Assembly: GCA_913056125.1 (NCBI GenBank)
Contig: CAJXNC010000001.1
Location: 372,001-436,000, forward strand
Origin: an uncultured Altererythrobacter sp.
GTDB taxonomy: Bacteria > Pseudomonadota > Alphaproteobacteria > Sphingomonadales > Sphingomonadaceae
Direction: 5' to 3'
DNA length: 64,000 bases
Shown one piece after another: positions 47,530-55,231 of this stretch. The position numbers and the translations under genes were made by a program. The notes beneath the pieces were generated by a model. The model had not been told where the DNA came from, ran no database searches, and saw nothing but the letters and a program-made list of their open reading frames with translations. Every line of letters begins with the position of its first letter. The first letter of the stretch is position 1.

Positions 47530-48627
47530 ATGATAGTTTTTTCTTCGCTCGTGAGACCGTTGCGACACATTTTCGCAACCGTACTCCTATTGTTTCTCTT
47601 CCCTGTCGCGGCCCAGGCCCATCCCGCCCCGTTCAGCTATCTCGATCTCGACCTGCAGGAGGAGGTGATCGATGGCAGCGTGACTGTGCATGTAATCGAC
47701 ATCGCCCATGAACTGGCATTGGATGAACCGGCGATATTGCTCGACCAAGGTGTACTGTCCAGCCAATACAGCCAGATCGGAGCTATCTTGCGGCAGAGAC
47801 TCGATATCGGCGCTGGCGAACTGCCGCCGATAGAATGGAAGGGGGCCGAGTTGTTGCCCGACGATGATGCGATCCGGTTAAGGTTCTCAATTGATTCGCC
47901 AGCTCCCCCGGCGCTCGAAGTAAAGGCGCATATTTTTACATACGATCCCCTGCACCAGACCTTCGTGAATATCTACGAAGAAGGGGAGCTGCGCCAGCAA
48001 TGGATCTTTGCCGAAGGTGACGGTCCGCGCACCCATTTTGCCGGGACAGCGGCGGGCATCATGGCCGTGATTGGCACCTTCCTGCCTTCCGGCGTGCACC
48101 ACATCATGATCGGGCCGGATCATATCCTGTTTCTGGTCGGGCTGATGTTGCTGGGCGGCTCGCTCAAACGGCTGGCGATCATCGTGACCAGCTTCACTAT
48201 CGGTCATTCGGTGACTTTGTCCCTCGCGGCGACAGGTGTCTTCATTCCGCCTGCCGCAATCATCGAGCCGCTGATTGCGCTGACTATCGTTATCGTCGGT
48301 GCGGACAATCTCCTGCGCGGGGAGGGCAAGGACCTGCGCGCCTGGCTGGCCCTGTTCTTCGGCTTGATCCACGGTTTCGGCTTCGCCTTCGTGCTGCGAG
48401 AATTCGGCTTGCCGGCGGGTTCGCTGGCCTGGTCGCTCTTTTCCTTCAATGTCGGGGTCGAGATCGGGCAGCTGGTCATCGTACTGGCCGTGGCGGGCCT
48501 GCTCGCGCTCATCCGACGCCGAAATGCGGCGTTGGCGCGACAGATCGCGACATTTGGCTCGCTTGCGGTGATGGCGGCGGGTGCCTATTGGTTCGTTGAC
48601 AGAGTCTTTTTTGCGGGAGTTGGATGA
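47530..48627 (+). CDS. HupE/UreJ family membrane protein
   Basis: The protein of about 365 aa has a signal peptide (cleavage near AQA-HPAP), an N-terminal periplasmic domain of about 150 residues starting HPAPFSYLDLDL, and six to seven C-terminal helices with GVHHIMIGPDHILFLVGL and GLIHGFGFAFVL. The H-x-x-x-G-x-D-H motif suits nickel/cobalt-type metal binding in HupE/UreJ. No hydrogenase or urease is nearby, so a metal-handling role is uncertain. Start is ATG 47530; TTG 47524 is an alternative. Confidence 0.85.
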   Translation: MIVFSSLVRPLRHIFATVLLLFLFPVAAQAHPAPFSYLDLDLQEEVIDGSVTVHVIDIAHELALDEPAILLDQGVLSSQYSQIGAILRQRLDIGAGELPPIEWKGAELLPDDDAIRLRFSIDSPAPPALEVKAHIFTYDPLHQTFVNIYEEGELRQQWIFAEGDGPRTHFAGTAAGIMAVIGTFLPSGVHHIMIGPDHILFLVGLMLLGGSLKRLAIIVTSFTIGHSVTLSLAATGVFIPPAAIIEPLIALTIVIVGADNLLRGEGKDLRAWLALFFGLIHGFGFAFVLREFGLPAGSLAWSLFSFNVGVEIGQLVIVLAVAGLLALIRRRNAALARQIATFGSLAVMAAGAYWFVDRVFFAGVG

Positions 48628-49640
48628 TGAAGCGGTTTGCGGTGCTTGGCGCCATCGTGGCGAGCGGGCTGACGGCAGTCGGCGTCACGGCGCAGGGCCT
48701 GCCCGGTATTACCGATATCGAGCATGTCAGCGGCAATGTGCACAAGATATTTGGCGCTGGCGGCAATACCGTTGTGTTCGAGCGCGCGAACGATGTCGTG
48801 CTGGTCGATACCAAGCTGCCCGGCAGTGGCGAGGCAATCATGGCGGAGGTGCGAAAGATCACCGACAAGCCTATCGGCATGATCATCAACACCCATTCGC
48901 ACCCTGACCACACCGGCTCGAACAACGAACTTGGCGGCGATGGGGTACAGGTCGTGGCCCAGGTCAATACCGAAGCGCGGATGACCGCCGGCGGCCCCGG
49001 CGGTGCGTTGAAGGTTGACCAGAGCTTCAGCCGCACGATGACGATCGGCGAAGGCGAAGACGAGATCGAACTCTACTATTTTGGTGCGGGTCATACCGAT
49101 GGCGATGCCTTCGTCTATTTCCCGGCAGCGGATACGGTGATGGCGGGTGACGTCTATGCGTGGCACATGTCGCCGCTGATCGACCCCTCGGCAGGCGGTT
49201 CAATCCTGGCGCTGCCGACCACTGTTACCGCGGCCTATTACACGATCCCGGCCGAAACCTGGATCCAGGGCCATGGCGGGGTGAGTACGCGCGAGGAATT
49301 CCTCAGCTTCGTCACTTTCAACCGGGCTCTGGTCGAACAGGCCGAGCAGACGGCGCAGTTCGGCGGAACGCCCGAGCAGGCTCTCGCGGCGCTCGAAGGC
49401 AATCCGAGCTTCCACGTTTTCCTCGACCACAAGATCAAGCCGGGTCTCGAATATGGCGGCACGCCGTGGTCGCGCGCGCTGATCAACCTTCGCGTCGCCT
49501 TCCAGGAACTGCGCGGAGAAGAGCCCCAGCTGATCATGGGCGTGCCCGATCCGCTGCAGGATCCGCCGCCCGCTCCTCCGCCCGGACTTGGCGGCGGCGG
49601 GCCCGGCGCTGGGCCCAACCAGACCGAGCACGTTCACTGA
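48627..49640 (+). CDS. Secreted metallo-beta-lactamase-fold hydrolase
   Basis: The protein of about 337 aa has a signal peptide, the metal motif HSHPDH (about residue 90) and further ligands in FGAGHTDGD, MAGDVYAWH and IQGHGG. The fold is that of subclass B3-like or quinoprotein-relay-type MBL proteins; a true beta-lactamase is not shown. The tail is unusual: DPPPAPPPGLGGGGPGAGPN, a Pro/Gly-rich stretch ending EHVH. It starts in an overlap with the HupE-like gene (ATG 48624 or 48627). Confidence 0.85.
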   Translation: MKRFAVLGAIVASGLTAVGVTAQGLPGITDIEHVSGNVHKIFGAGGNTVVFERANDVVLVDTKLPGSGEAIMAEVRKITDKPIGMIINTHSHPDHTGSNNELGGDGVQVVAQVNTEARMTAGGPGGALKVDQSFSRTMTIGEGEDEIELYYFGAGHTDGDAFVYFPAADTVMAGDVYAWHMSPLIDPSAGGSILALPTTVTAAYYTIPAETWIQGHGGVSTREEFLSFVTFNRALVEQAEQTAQFGGTPEQALAALEGNPSFHVFLDHKIKPGLEYGGTPWSRALINLRVAFQELRGEEPQLIMGVPDPLQDPPPAPPPGLGGGGPGAGPNQTEHVH

Positions 49641-49665
49641 AGCAATCCGGCCGCAAAGGCTCGTG

Positions 49666-49695
49666 CGGGCGGTCCTGCTTCGGCATGGCCGCCCG
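49666..49695 (+). terminator. Possible terminator after the MBL-fold gene
   Basis: CGGGCGG (49666-49672) pairs with CCGCCCG (49689-49695) over a 16-nt loop and is followed by TTTGCTTG. The stem is GC-rich but the T-run is short, so this may only attenuate read-through into xdhC. Confidence 0.35.
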
Positions 49696-49740
49696 TTTGC
49701 TTGTGGAGCTTGGACAGGACGCGCGCTAGGAAGCTTGCCG

Positions 49741-50619
49741 ATGCCCGATGCCGCTTCAGTTTCCATCCCGGCCATGGCCAGTGACCACGCGGCCCTGCGT
49801 GCCGCCTGTGAGCCGGGCACGGGCCTGTGCACCATTACCGCGATCGAGGGCAGCTTTTCGCGCCGTCTCGGGGCCCAGCTGGCCGTCCATCCGGACGGGA
49901 GCGTGACCGGGAGTCTTGCCGATGGATGCCTCGAAAAGCAGTTGGCGAGCGAGATTGCCACAGGCGGAGCGCGGCGTGTCGTGCGCTTTGGCGCCGGATC
50001 GCCGCTGATCGATTTCCGCCTGCCTTGTGGCAGCGGCCTCGATATCCTTGTCGATCCCGAACCCGACATCGAGGCCTGCCGCGCGGCGCTTGCCCGGCTC
50101 GAGGCACGCCAGCCAGCCACGCTCGCCCTGCCGGATAATCCCTATCTGGCGGAGCGGCTCTACGTGCCGGTTTTGCGTCTGCTGCTGTTCGGGGAAGGGC
50201 CAGAGCTGGAGGCTGCGGCTTCGCTTGGCCGCGTCTCGGGCGTCGAGGTCGAGACTTTCGACAAGGACGGCAGCGGAGCCCTCTCGCTCGGGCGTGCGCC
50301 GACGGATATCGAAGTAGACCCGTGGACTGCCGTGGTGCTGCTGTTCCACGATCACGAGTGGGAACAGGCGATCCTGCAATGGGCGCTCGGAACGCCGGCC
50401 TTCTTCATCGGAGCGCAGGGCGGACAGGCGGCGCGAGACGAGCGCAGCGCGCGCTTGCAGGCGGCGGGCCTGTCCGATGAAGAACTGGGGCGCATCTCCA
50501 GCCCCATCGGCGTGGTCCAGCACAGCCGCGAACCGGTGGCGCTGGCTTTGTCGATCCTGGCATCGGTGGTCGGCGAGTATGAGCTGATCCACCCGCATCA
50601 CCGTCATGGGCGTGGCTGA
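49741..50619 (+). CDS. xdhC: XdhC/CoxI family molybdoenzyme maturation factor
   Basis: The 292-aa protein has AIEGSFSRRLGAQLAVHPDG and GSLADGCLEKQLA near the N-terminus, where the conserved Gly-Cys of the XdhC/CoxI domain sits, and a C-terminal Rossmann-like XdhC_C domain with YELIHPHHRHG. XdhC delivers sulfurated molybdenum cofactor to xanthine-dehydrogenase-family enzymes. I chose ATG 49741. It overlaps the MobA-like gene by 14 nt. No molybdenum hydroxylase subunits are in the window. Confidence 0.88.
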   Translation: MPDAASVSIPAMASDHAALRAACEPGTGLCTITAIEGSFSRRLGAQLAVHPDGSVTGSLADGCLEKQLASEIATGGARRVVRFGAGSPLIDFRLPCGSGLDILVDPEPDIEACRAALARLEARQPATLALPDNPYLAERLYVPVLRLLLFGEGPELEAAASLGRVSGVEVETFDKDGSGALSLGRAPTDIEVDPWTAVVLLFHDHEWEQAILQWALGTPAFFIGAQGGQAARDERSARLQAAGLSDEELGRISSPIGVVQHSREPVALALSILASVVGEYELIHPHHRHGRG

Positions 50620-51193
50620 GATCGCACCGCTGGTCGCCGTGCTTGCCGCGGGTTCGGCAAGCCGCTTCGGTGGCGGCAAGCTCGATGCCATGCTCGCGGG
50701 CAAGCCTGTCGGGCAATGGGTTCTCGATGCGGTTGTGGAAGCCGGCCTCGAGCCCGGCATGATCGTGGTGCCGCCGCGCGCGCCCGATTTTGCGCAGCAT
50801 TCGGGCTGGGCATTGCTGACCAATATCAACGCCTCGGACGGGCTCGGCACATCGCTTTCGCTGGCGGCCTGTGCTGCACTTGGTCAGGGGCGTCCCATGC
50901 TGCTGCTGCTGGCCGACATGCCACTCGTCACGGCGAGCCATATTGGCCAATTGCTCGCCGGCGGTGAGCTTGCCGCAACCACCTATCCGGACGGCAAGGC
51001 TGGCGTTCCAGCCTTCTTCCCGGTCGATGCGCTCGACAAGCTCAGCCTGTGGACAGGCGAGGGCGGTGCTGGGCAATTCCTCAATTCAAAGAATGGTTTG
51101 CTGCGCATTCCTGCGAAAGAAGAAATGCTCGTCGATGTGGACAGGCCTGTGGATATCGCCCGCGCGGAGGAAATTCTCAAGCAGCGCGGGTGA
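50606..51193 (+). CDS. MobA/MocA-like NTP transferase (molybdenum cofactor cytidylyltransferase)
   Basis: The 195-aa protein has the nucleotide-binding signature LAAGSASRFGGGKL (residues 13-26), an LLADMPLVT motif near residue 107 for metal binding and a short C-terminus. The domain is that of MobA/MocA; next to xdhC, the MocA role (CTP to Moco, making the MCD cofactor) is the best fit. It is slightly shorter than MocA. It overlaps the convergent SnoaL-like gene by 17 nt. Confidence 0.85.
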   Translation: MGVAEIAPLVAVLAAGSASRFGGGKLDAMLAGKPVGQWVLDAVVEAGLEPGMIVVPPRAPDFAQHSGWALLTNINASDGLGTSLSLAACAALGQGRPMLLLLADMPLVTASHIGQLLAGGELAATTYPDGKAGVPAFFPVDALDKLSLWTGEGGAGQFLNSKNGLLRIPAKEEMLVDVDRPVDIARAEEILKQRG

Positions 51194-51998
51194 AGACCGG
51201 GTCGCCGCCGCGCCGTGTGCGGATATGGCAAATATAGCCGTCGCGCAAAGTGTAGCTGGCGAGGATGGGGACATCGACAAAGTCCCCCTTGGCGAGTGCG
51301 CCAACCACGAAATCGGGGGCATCCTCCACCGCAGTGAAGCGGCTGGTGCAGTCGACCTCGATTGTGTCGTCCGTCGCCGCGATTGAATGAATTGAGAGGC
51401 TCTCGCGCACCGTCTTGAGCATCTCGCGATAGAAATCGGCAATGGCCTGCGCACCATGGATCACCGGCAGGCTGGAGAGGTCGAGCGACACATCATCGGT
51501 GTAGAAGCGCGTGTAACGCTCAGGATCGCCATTGGAGAATGCGGCGGCATAGGCACGATAGGCGGCGAGCTGGCTGGGATGCCCGCCGAGCGGCGGCAGC
51601 TTGGTGACGCCCTGCTCGGGTGGCCAGGCCATGGTGGTGAGCTTCACGATCTTGCCTTCGCTGTCGAGATCGTAGCGGGCGAGGAATTTCACCGTCACCG
51701 TGTCGCCCGGATACATTTCGCCGAAGGGGAAGTTGGGCCGGTGCTCGGTCGCGTGGAAGTCCATGTCGATATCGGCGAAGACCACGTCGTCTGTCTGGAC
51801 GTATTTCTGCAGGCGCGGGCATTCGCGCACCCCCTCATGCGCCCAGTTCAGGAATTCACGCATGCCCTCCTTGCCACGCCTTACGCCCGAGCCCGAATGC
51901 ATTTCGCAGTCCTCGGCAAAGAAGCGCTCGACCAGCGCGTCGTCATCGCCGGTGAGGAAGCAATCGAGATAGGCGAGGTAATCGAAGGGGTTACTCAT
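51177..51998 (-). CDS. SnoaL-like protein with two NTF2-fold domains
   Basis: The 273-aa protein seems to consist of two tandem NTF2-like cone domains, each starting with a pattern such as YLDCFLTGDDDALVERFFAEDC or YAAAFSNGDPERYTRFYTDDV, and including FYREMLKTVRESLSI. These domains bind small hydrophobic ligands or act as isomerases/cyclases. The ATG at 51998 overlaps the upstream small-protein gene by 8 nt. Specific function unknown. Confidence 0.75.
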   Translation of the reverse strand: MSNPFDYLAYLDCFLTGDDDALVERFFAEDCEMHSGSGVRRGKEGMREFLNWAHEGVRECPRLQKYVQTDDVVFADIDMDFHATEHRPNFPFGEMYPGDTVTVKFLARYDLDSEGKIVKLTTMAWPPEQGVTKLPPLGGHPSQLAAYRAYAAAFSNGDPERYTRFYTDDVSLDLSSLPVIHGAQAIADFYREMLKTVRESLSIHSIAATDDTIEVDCTSRFTAVEDAPDFVVGALAKGDFVDVPILASYTLRDGYICHIRTRRGGDPVFTRAA

Positions 51999-52251
51999 AG
52001 GGTGACCACCCCCAGAGCCGATCGAGCAATTTGTGGGCGCCATAAATTAACAGGGCTGTGAAGACGACAACCGCTCCAATCAGCAACCCGTTGCTTGGGC
52101 TCAAACCAACAGCCTTCCAAGCCCAACCGATGGCGGCACCGACAGGCAACCAGCCAAACATTACCAAGACCGTGCCCACCGCTGCTTGTGCCAACATCAG
52201 TCCCCAGGGTCGCTTCCCGCTGAAGGGATTGTCGGGATTACTGTAGGGCAA
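51991..52251 (-). CDS. Small membrane protein
   Basis: An 86-aa frame with NPFSGKRPWGLMLAQ followed by two hydrophobic segments (about residues 20-45 and 53-73). The start is TTG with no good ribosome-binding site; ATG at 52197 would shorten it to 68 aa. It lies 12 nt after metY and overlaps the SnoaL-like gene. Not recognised. Confidence 0.5.
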   Translation of the reverse strand: MPYSNPDNPFSGKRPWGLMLAQAAVGTVLVMFGWLPVGAAIGWAWKAVGLSPSNGLLIGAVVVFTALLIYGAHKLLDRLWGWSPYE

Positions 52252-52263
52252 GGGTCAACGGCC

Positions 52264-53553
52264 TCAAATCGCGTCCAGTGCCTGGTCGATATCGGCGATG
52301 ATGTCGTCGATATGCTCGATACCGACCGAGACGCGCACCACGTCCGGACCGGCGCCTGCCGCGACCAGCTCGTCCTCTTCCAACTGGCTATGCGTGGTCG
52401 AGGCCGGGTGGATGATCAGGCTGCGCGTATCGCCGATATTGGCAAGGTGGCTGAACAGCTTGGCGGAGGAGACCAGCTTCACGCCCGCCTCGTAACCGCC
52501 CTTCACGCCGAAGGTGAAGACCGCGCCGCCCTTGCCGCCGAGGTATTTCTCGGCAAGCGGCTTGTAGGGATTGGAGTCGAGGCCCGAATAGAACACCCAG
52601 TCGACCTTGGGATGCGCTTCGAGGTGCTTGGCCAGCGCCAGCGCGTTCGAACAATGCCGCTCCATGCGTAGCGCCAGCGTCTCCATGCCGGTCAGCGCGA
52701 GGAAGGCGTTCATCGGTGCCATGGCCGGGCCAAGATCGCGCAGGCCGAGCACGCGGCAGCCGATGATGAAGGCAATGGGGCCGACGGGTTCGAGCGCATC
52801 GACCAGCACTGCGCCGTGATAGGAGCCATTGGGCCGGGTCAGGCTAGGGAACTTGTCGCCTTGCGCCTTCCAGTCGAACTTGCCGCTGTCCACGATCAGT
52901 CCGCCGATGGAATTACCATGTCCGTTCAGGAACTTGGTGGCCGAATGTACGACAATGTCTGCGCCATGCTCGAATGGACGGCACAGCGCGGGGGTGGCCA
53001 TGGTATTGTCGACGATCAGTGGCACGCCCGCCGCATGGGCGGCATCGGCAATCGCCTTGATGTCGCTGACCACGCCGCCCGGATTGGCGAGGCTCTCGAT
53101 GAACACACAGCGCGTCTTGTCGTCGCAGGCGGCAGCGACATTGGCAGCATCGTCGGCATCGACGAAGCGCGTCTCCCAGCCGAACTTCTTGAAGCTTTCG
53201 CCCATCTGGTTGAGCGAGCCGCCATAGAGCTTCTTCGCCGCGACGATATTGCAGCCCGGCTCCATCAGCGTGTGAAAGGCGATCAATTGCGCCGCATGGC
53301 CCGAGGCGACGCCCAGCGCGCCGACACCGCCTTCGAGCGCGGTGATCTTCTTTTCCAGCGCATCGTTGGTCGGGTTCATGATGCGCGAATAGATGTTGCC
53401 GAATTCCTTGAGCGCGAAGAGGTTCGCGGCATGCTCGGCATTGTCGAAGACATAGCTCGCCGTCTGGTAGATCGGCGTGATCCGTGCCTTGGTGGTCGGA
53501 TCGGGCTCCTGCCCGCCATGGATTGCGAGCGTCTCTAGGCGTTGGTCTGTCAT
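52264..53553 (-). CDS. metY: O-acetylhomoserine (thiol)-lyase
   Basis: PLP enzyme that makes homocysteine from O-acetylhomoserine and sulfide in methionine synthesis. The 429-aa protein starts ETLAIHGGQEPDP, has YSRIMNPTNDALEKKI near residue 55 and the PLP lysine in HSATKFLNGHG (Lys207). Length near 430 aa fits MetY better than MetB/MetZ (about 390 aa). The ribosome-binding site GGGGAGGA lies in a small hairpin with CCCCG/CGGGG at 53562-53578, overlapping the end of the preceding gene. Confidence 0.9.
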   Translation of the reverse strand: MTDQRLETLAIHGGQEPDPTTKARITPIYQTASYVFDNAEHAANLFALKEFGNIYSRIMNPTNDALEKKITALEGGVGALGVASGHAAQLIAFHTLMEPGCNIVAAKKLYGGSLNQMGESFKKFGWETRFVDADDAANVAAACDDKTRCVFIESLANPGGVVSDIKAIADAAHAAGVPLIVDNTMATPALCRPFEHGADIVVHSATKFLNGHGNSIGGLIVDSGKFDWKAQGDKFPSLTRPNGSYHGAVLVDALEPVGPIAFIIGCRVLGLRDLGPAMAPMNAFLALTGMETLALRMERHCSNALALAKHLEAHPKVDWVFYSGLDSNPYKPLAEKYLGGKGGAVFTFGVKGGYEAGVKLVSSAKLFSHLANIGDTRSLIIHPASTTHSQLEEDELVAAGAGPDVVRVSVGIEHIDDIIADIDQALDAI

Positions 53554-53569
53554 CGATTCCTCCCCGGGA

Positions 53570-54376
53570 TTATCGGGGGAGAGTAGCGCCCAATCGTCCT
53601 TCGGCATAGGCGGCAAGTGCCGCGCCGTATTGTGGAGCGCCGCGCCGGTCGCCCTCGCCGCTGCCGATCTCCGCCACCGCGCCCGCCAGCTTGGCGAGGT
53701 TGGCATCGGACAGCTCGGCGAAAGGCGTGACATAGACGCCGATGGTGAAGAGGATCGCGGAGGTTTCGGGCAGGCGGCGCAGGGTCTGCCGTTCGGAGCG
53801 GGCGAAGAGCGTTTCCCCGGCATTATCCGCCGTGACCTTGGCGAAGCGCGGATCGGGCGAGCTCTCGGCGATCCATCGATAGTCCCCGGTGGGCGCGATG
53901 AACCAGTTGCAGCGGCCATAGATCGCGCCCGCTTTCAGCTTCATCATGAAGCGGTCTACGGGAGCGGAAAGCTGCTCTGCATAACCGTCTATCGGGGCGT
54001 GCAGCGCAGTCATGGGCAGGCCCATCTTCTGCTGGGGGTGCCAGTCCGTGGGGAAGGCGACCGCCGCGCCGATCAAGCGGTAGATCTCCTCGTCATCGCG
54101 CCGTGTGAGCAGGCACATGTCCTCCCATGCCGCGCGCGCCGCTTCGGGCAACCCGCCGGACACACCCATCATCTCCGCCAGTTCGCGTCCCGGCGCTTCG
54201 GCTTCTGCGGTGAGCTGGACAGCTTCGGGATGCGCGTCGAACGCCGCCTGGCGCTGGGCGAGGTCGGGATCGGGCTGTAGCCACTCCTCCTCGGTGAGCT
54301 TGGCGAGGCCGATCTTGAGCTGCCCGCCGCCGCGTGCATGCGGGATCAATTCATTGACGGAGAAGCCGAGACTCAT
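53570..54376 (-). CDS. DUF3445 protein, heme-dependent oxidative N-demethylase alpha-like
   Basis: The 268-aa protein has ARSERQTLRRLPETSAILFTI and VYVTPF near residues 205-230, a motif shared with the DUF3445/HDOD family, whose characterised member uses heme and O2 to remove N-methyl groups. The usual partner subunits and electron-transfer proteins are not next to it. It lies 9 nt after the HAD phosphatase gene, so it may be co-transcribed with the carboxylase operon, which would suggest a link with degradation of an N-methyl compound. Confidence 0.75.
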   Translation of the reverse strand: MSLGFSVNELIPHARGGGQLKIGLAKLTEEEWLQPDPDLAQRQAAFDAHPEAVQLTAEAEAPGRELAEMMGVSGGLPEAARAAWEDMCLLTRRDDEEIYRLIGAAVAFPTDWHPQQKMGLPMTALHAPIDGYAEQLSAPVDRFMMKLKAGAIYGRCNWFIAPTGDYRWIAESSPDPRFAKVTADNAGETLFARSERQTLRRLPETSAILFTIGVYVTPFAELSDANLAKLAGAVAEIGSGEGDRRGAPQYGAALAAYAEGRLGATLPR

Positions 54377-54385
54377 GTGGCAGGC

Positions 54386-55231
54386 TTAGCCGAGGCCACA
54401 CGCCTCCACCAGTTCGCCGATATTGGCGATCACCACGTCGGGCGTCTTTTCGGGCGGCTGCGCGGCCCATTCCTCGGCGCTGGTCGAGCCGGAGGTCACG
54501 GCAATGCCGATAGCGCCAGCGGCAACCGCCATCTCCATTTCCGCGGTGGCGTCGTCCCCCACCACGCCGACATCCTGCTTGGCGATACCGAGCGTGCTGG
54601 CGATCACTTCCATCGCATGGGCGGAGGGCTTGCCCGTCGGCTCAGGCGCGACGCCGGTGACGCGGTTGATCGCGCCATTGATGGCGCAGCTATAGCCGAA
54701 AGAACGGCCTTCCTTGGTGGCGAAGAAGGGCACGTCCGAAGCGGAGAGGAAGGCCGCGCCGTCCATCACCCGCTCGCAGCCGAGGTGGATATGGTCCATC
54801 ACGCAGTCCGGATGCCAGGCGACATAGACGGCATCGGCATGCTTTGCGTCCTCGTCTCCCAGCATGGAGCAGGAAACGCCCAGTTCGGTGAGCGCCTCGG
54901 TCACGCTTTCGAGGCCGAGCACGAGCACATTCTGATAGCCGCGATCGGCGATCACCTTGGCCGCCACGCTATTGGGGGTGAACAGCTTCTCGTCGGGCAC
55001 GGGAATGCCGACGGCGCGCAGGCGCGGGGCCTGGACGCGGGATGGATAGGCGCTGCCATTGGTGAGTGCGATCCAGGGAATGCCGAGCCGGTCGAGCTCG
55101 CCCAAAGCCTCCGCTGCGCCGGGGATCGCGTCATAGCTGCCAAGCTTGCGGTTGGAGAGGATCAGCGTTCCGTCGAGATCGAACATGAAGCCCTTCGGCT
55201 TGCGTGCCAAAGGGGACTGACCAACACTCAT
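54386..55231 (-). CDS. HAD subfamily IIA phosphatase (NagD/phosphoglycolate phosphatase-like)
   Basis: The 281-aa protein has motif I MFDLDGTLI (nucleophile Asp), motif II TNGSA and motif III/IV GVVGDDATAEME, with a CAP-IIA domain in between. It removes phosphate from a small organic compound in the cytoplasm. It overlaps the carboxyltransferase gene by 4 nt (ATGA), so it belongs to the carboxylase-dikinase operon. It may dephosphorylate an intermediate or off-product of the upstream dikinase. Confidence 0.88.
   Translation of the reverse strand: MSVGQSPLARKPKGFMFDLDGTLILSNRKLGSYDAIPGAAEALGELDRLGIPWIALTNGSAYPSRVQAPRLRAVGIPVPDEKLFTPNSVAAKVIADRGYQNVLVLGLESVTEALTELGVSCSMLGDEDAKHADAVYVAWHPDCVMDHIHLGCERVMDGAAFLSASDVPFFATKEGRSFGYSCAINGAINRVTGVAPEPTGKPSAHAMEVIASTLGIAKQDVGVVGDDATAEMEMAVAAGAIGIAVTSGSTSAEEWAAQPPEKTPDVVIANIGELVEACGLG

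Noticed and set aside
53554-53600. SAM riboswitch before metY
   Set aside because: Only 16 nt separate metY from the preceding gene, so there is no room for an aptamer; only a short CCCCG/CGGGG hairpin overlapping the ribosome-binding site is visible.
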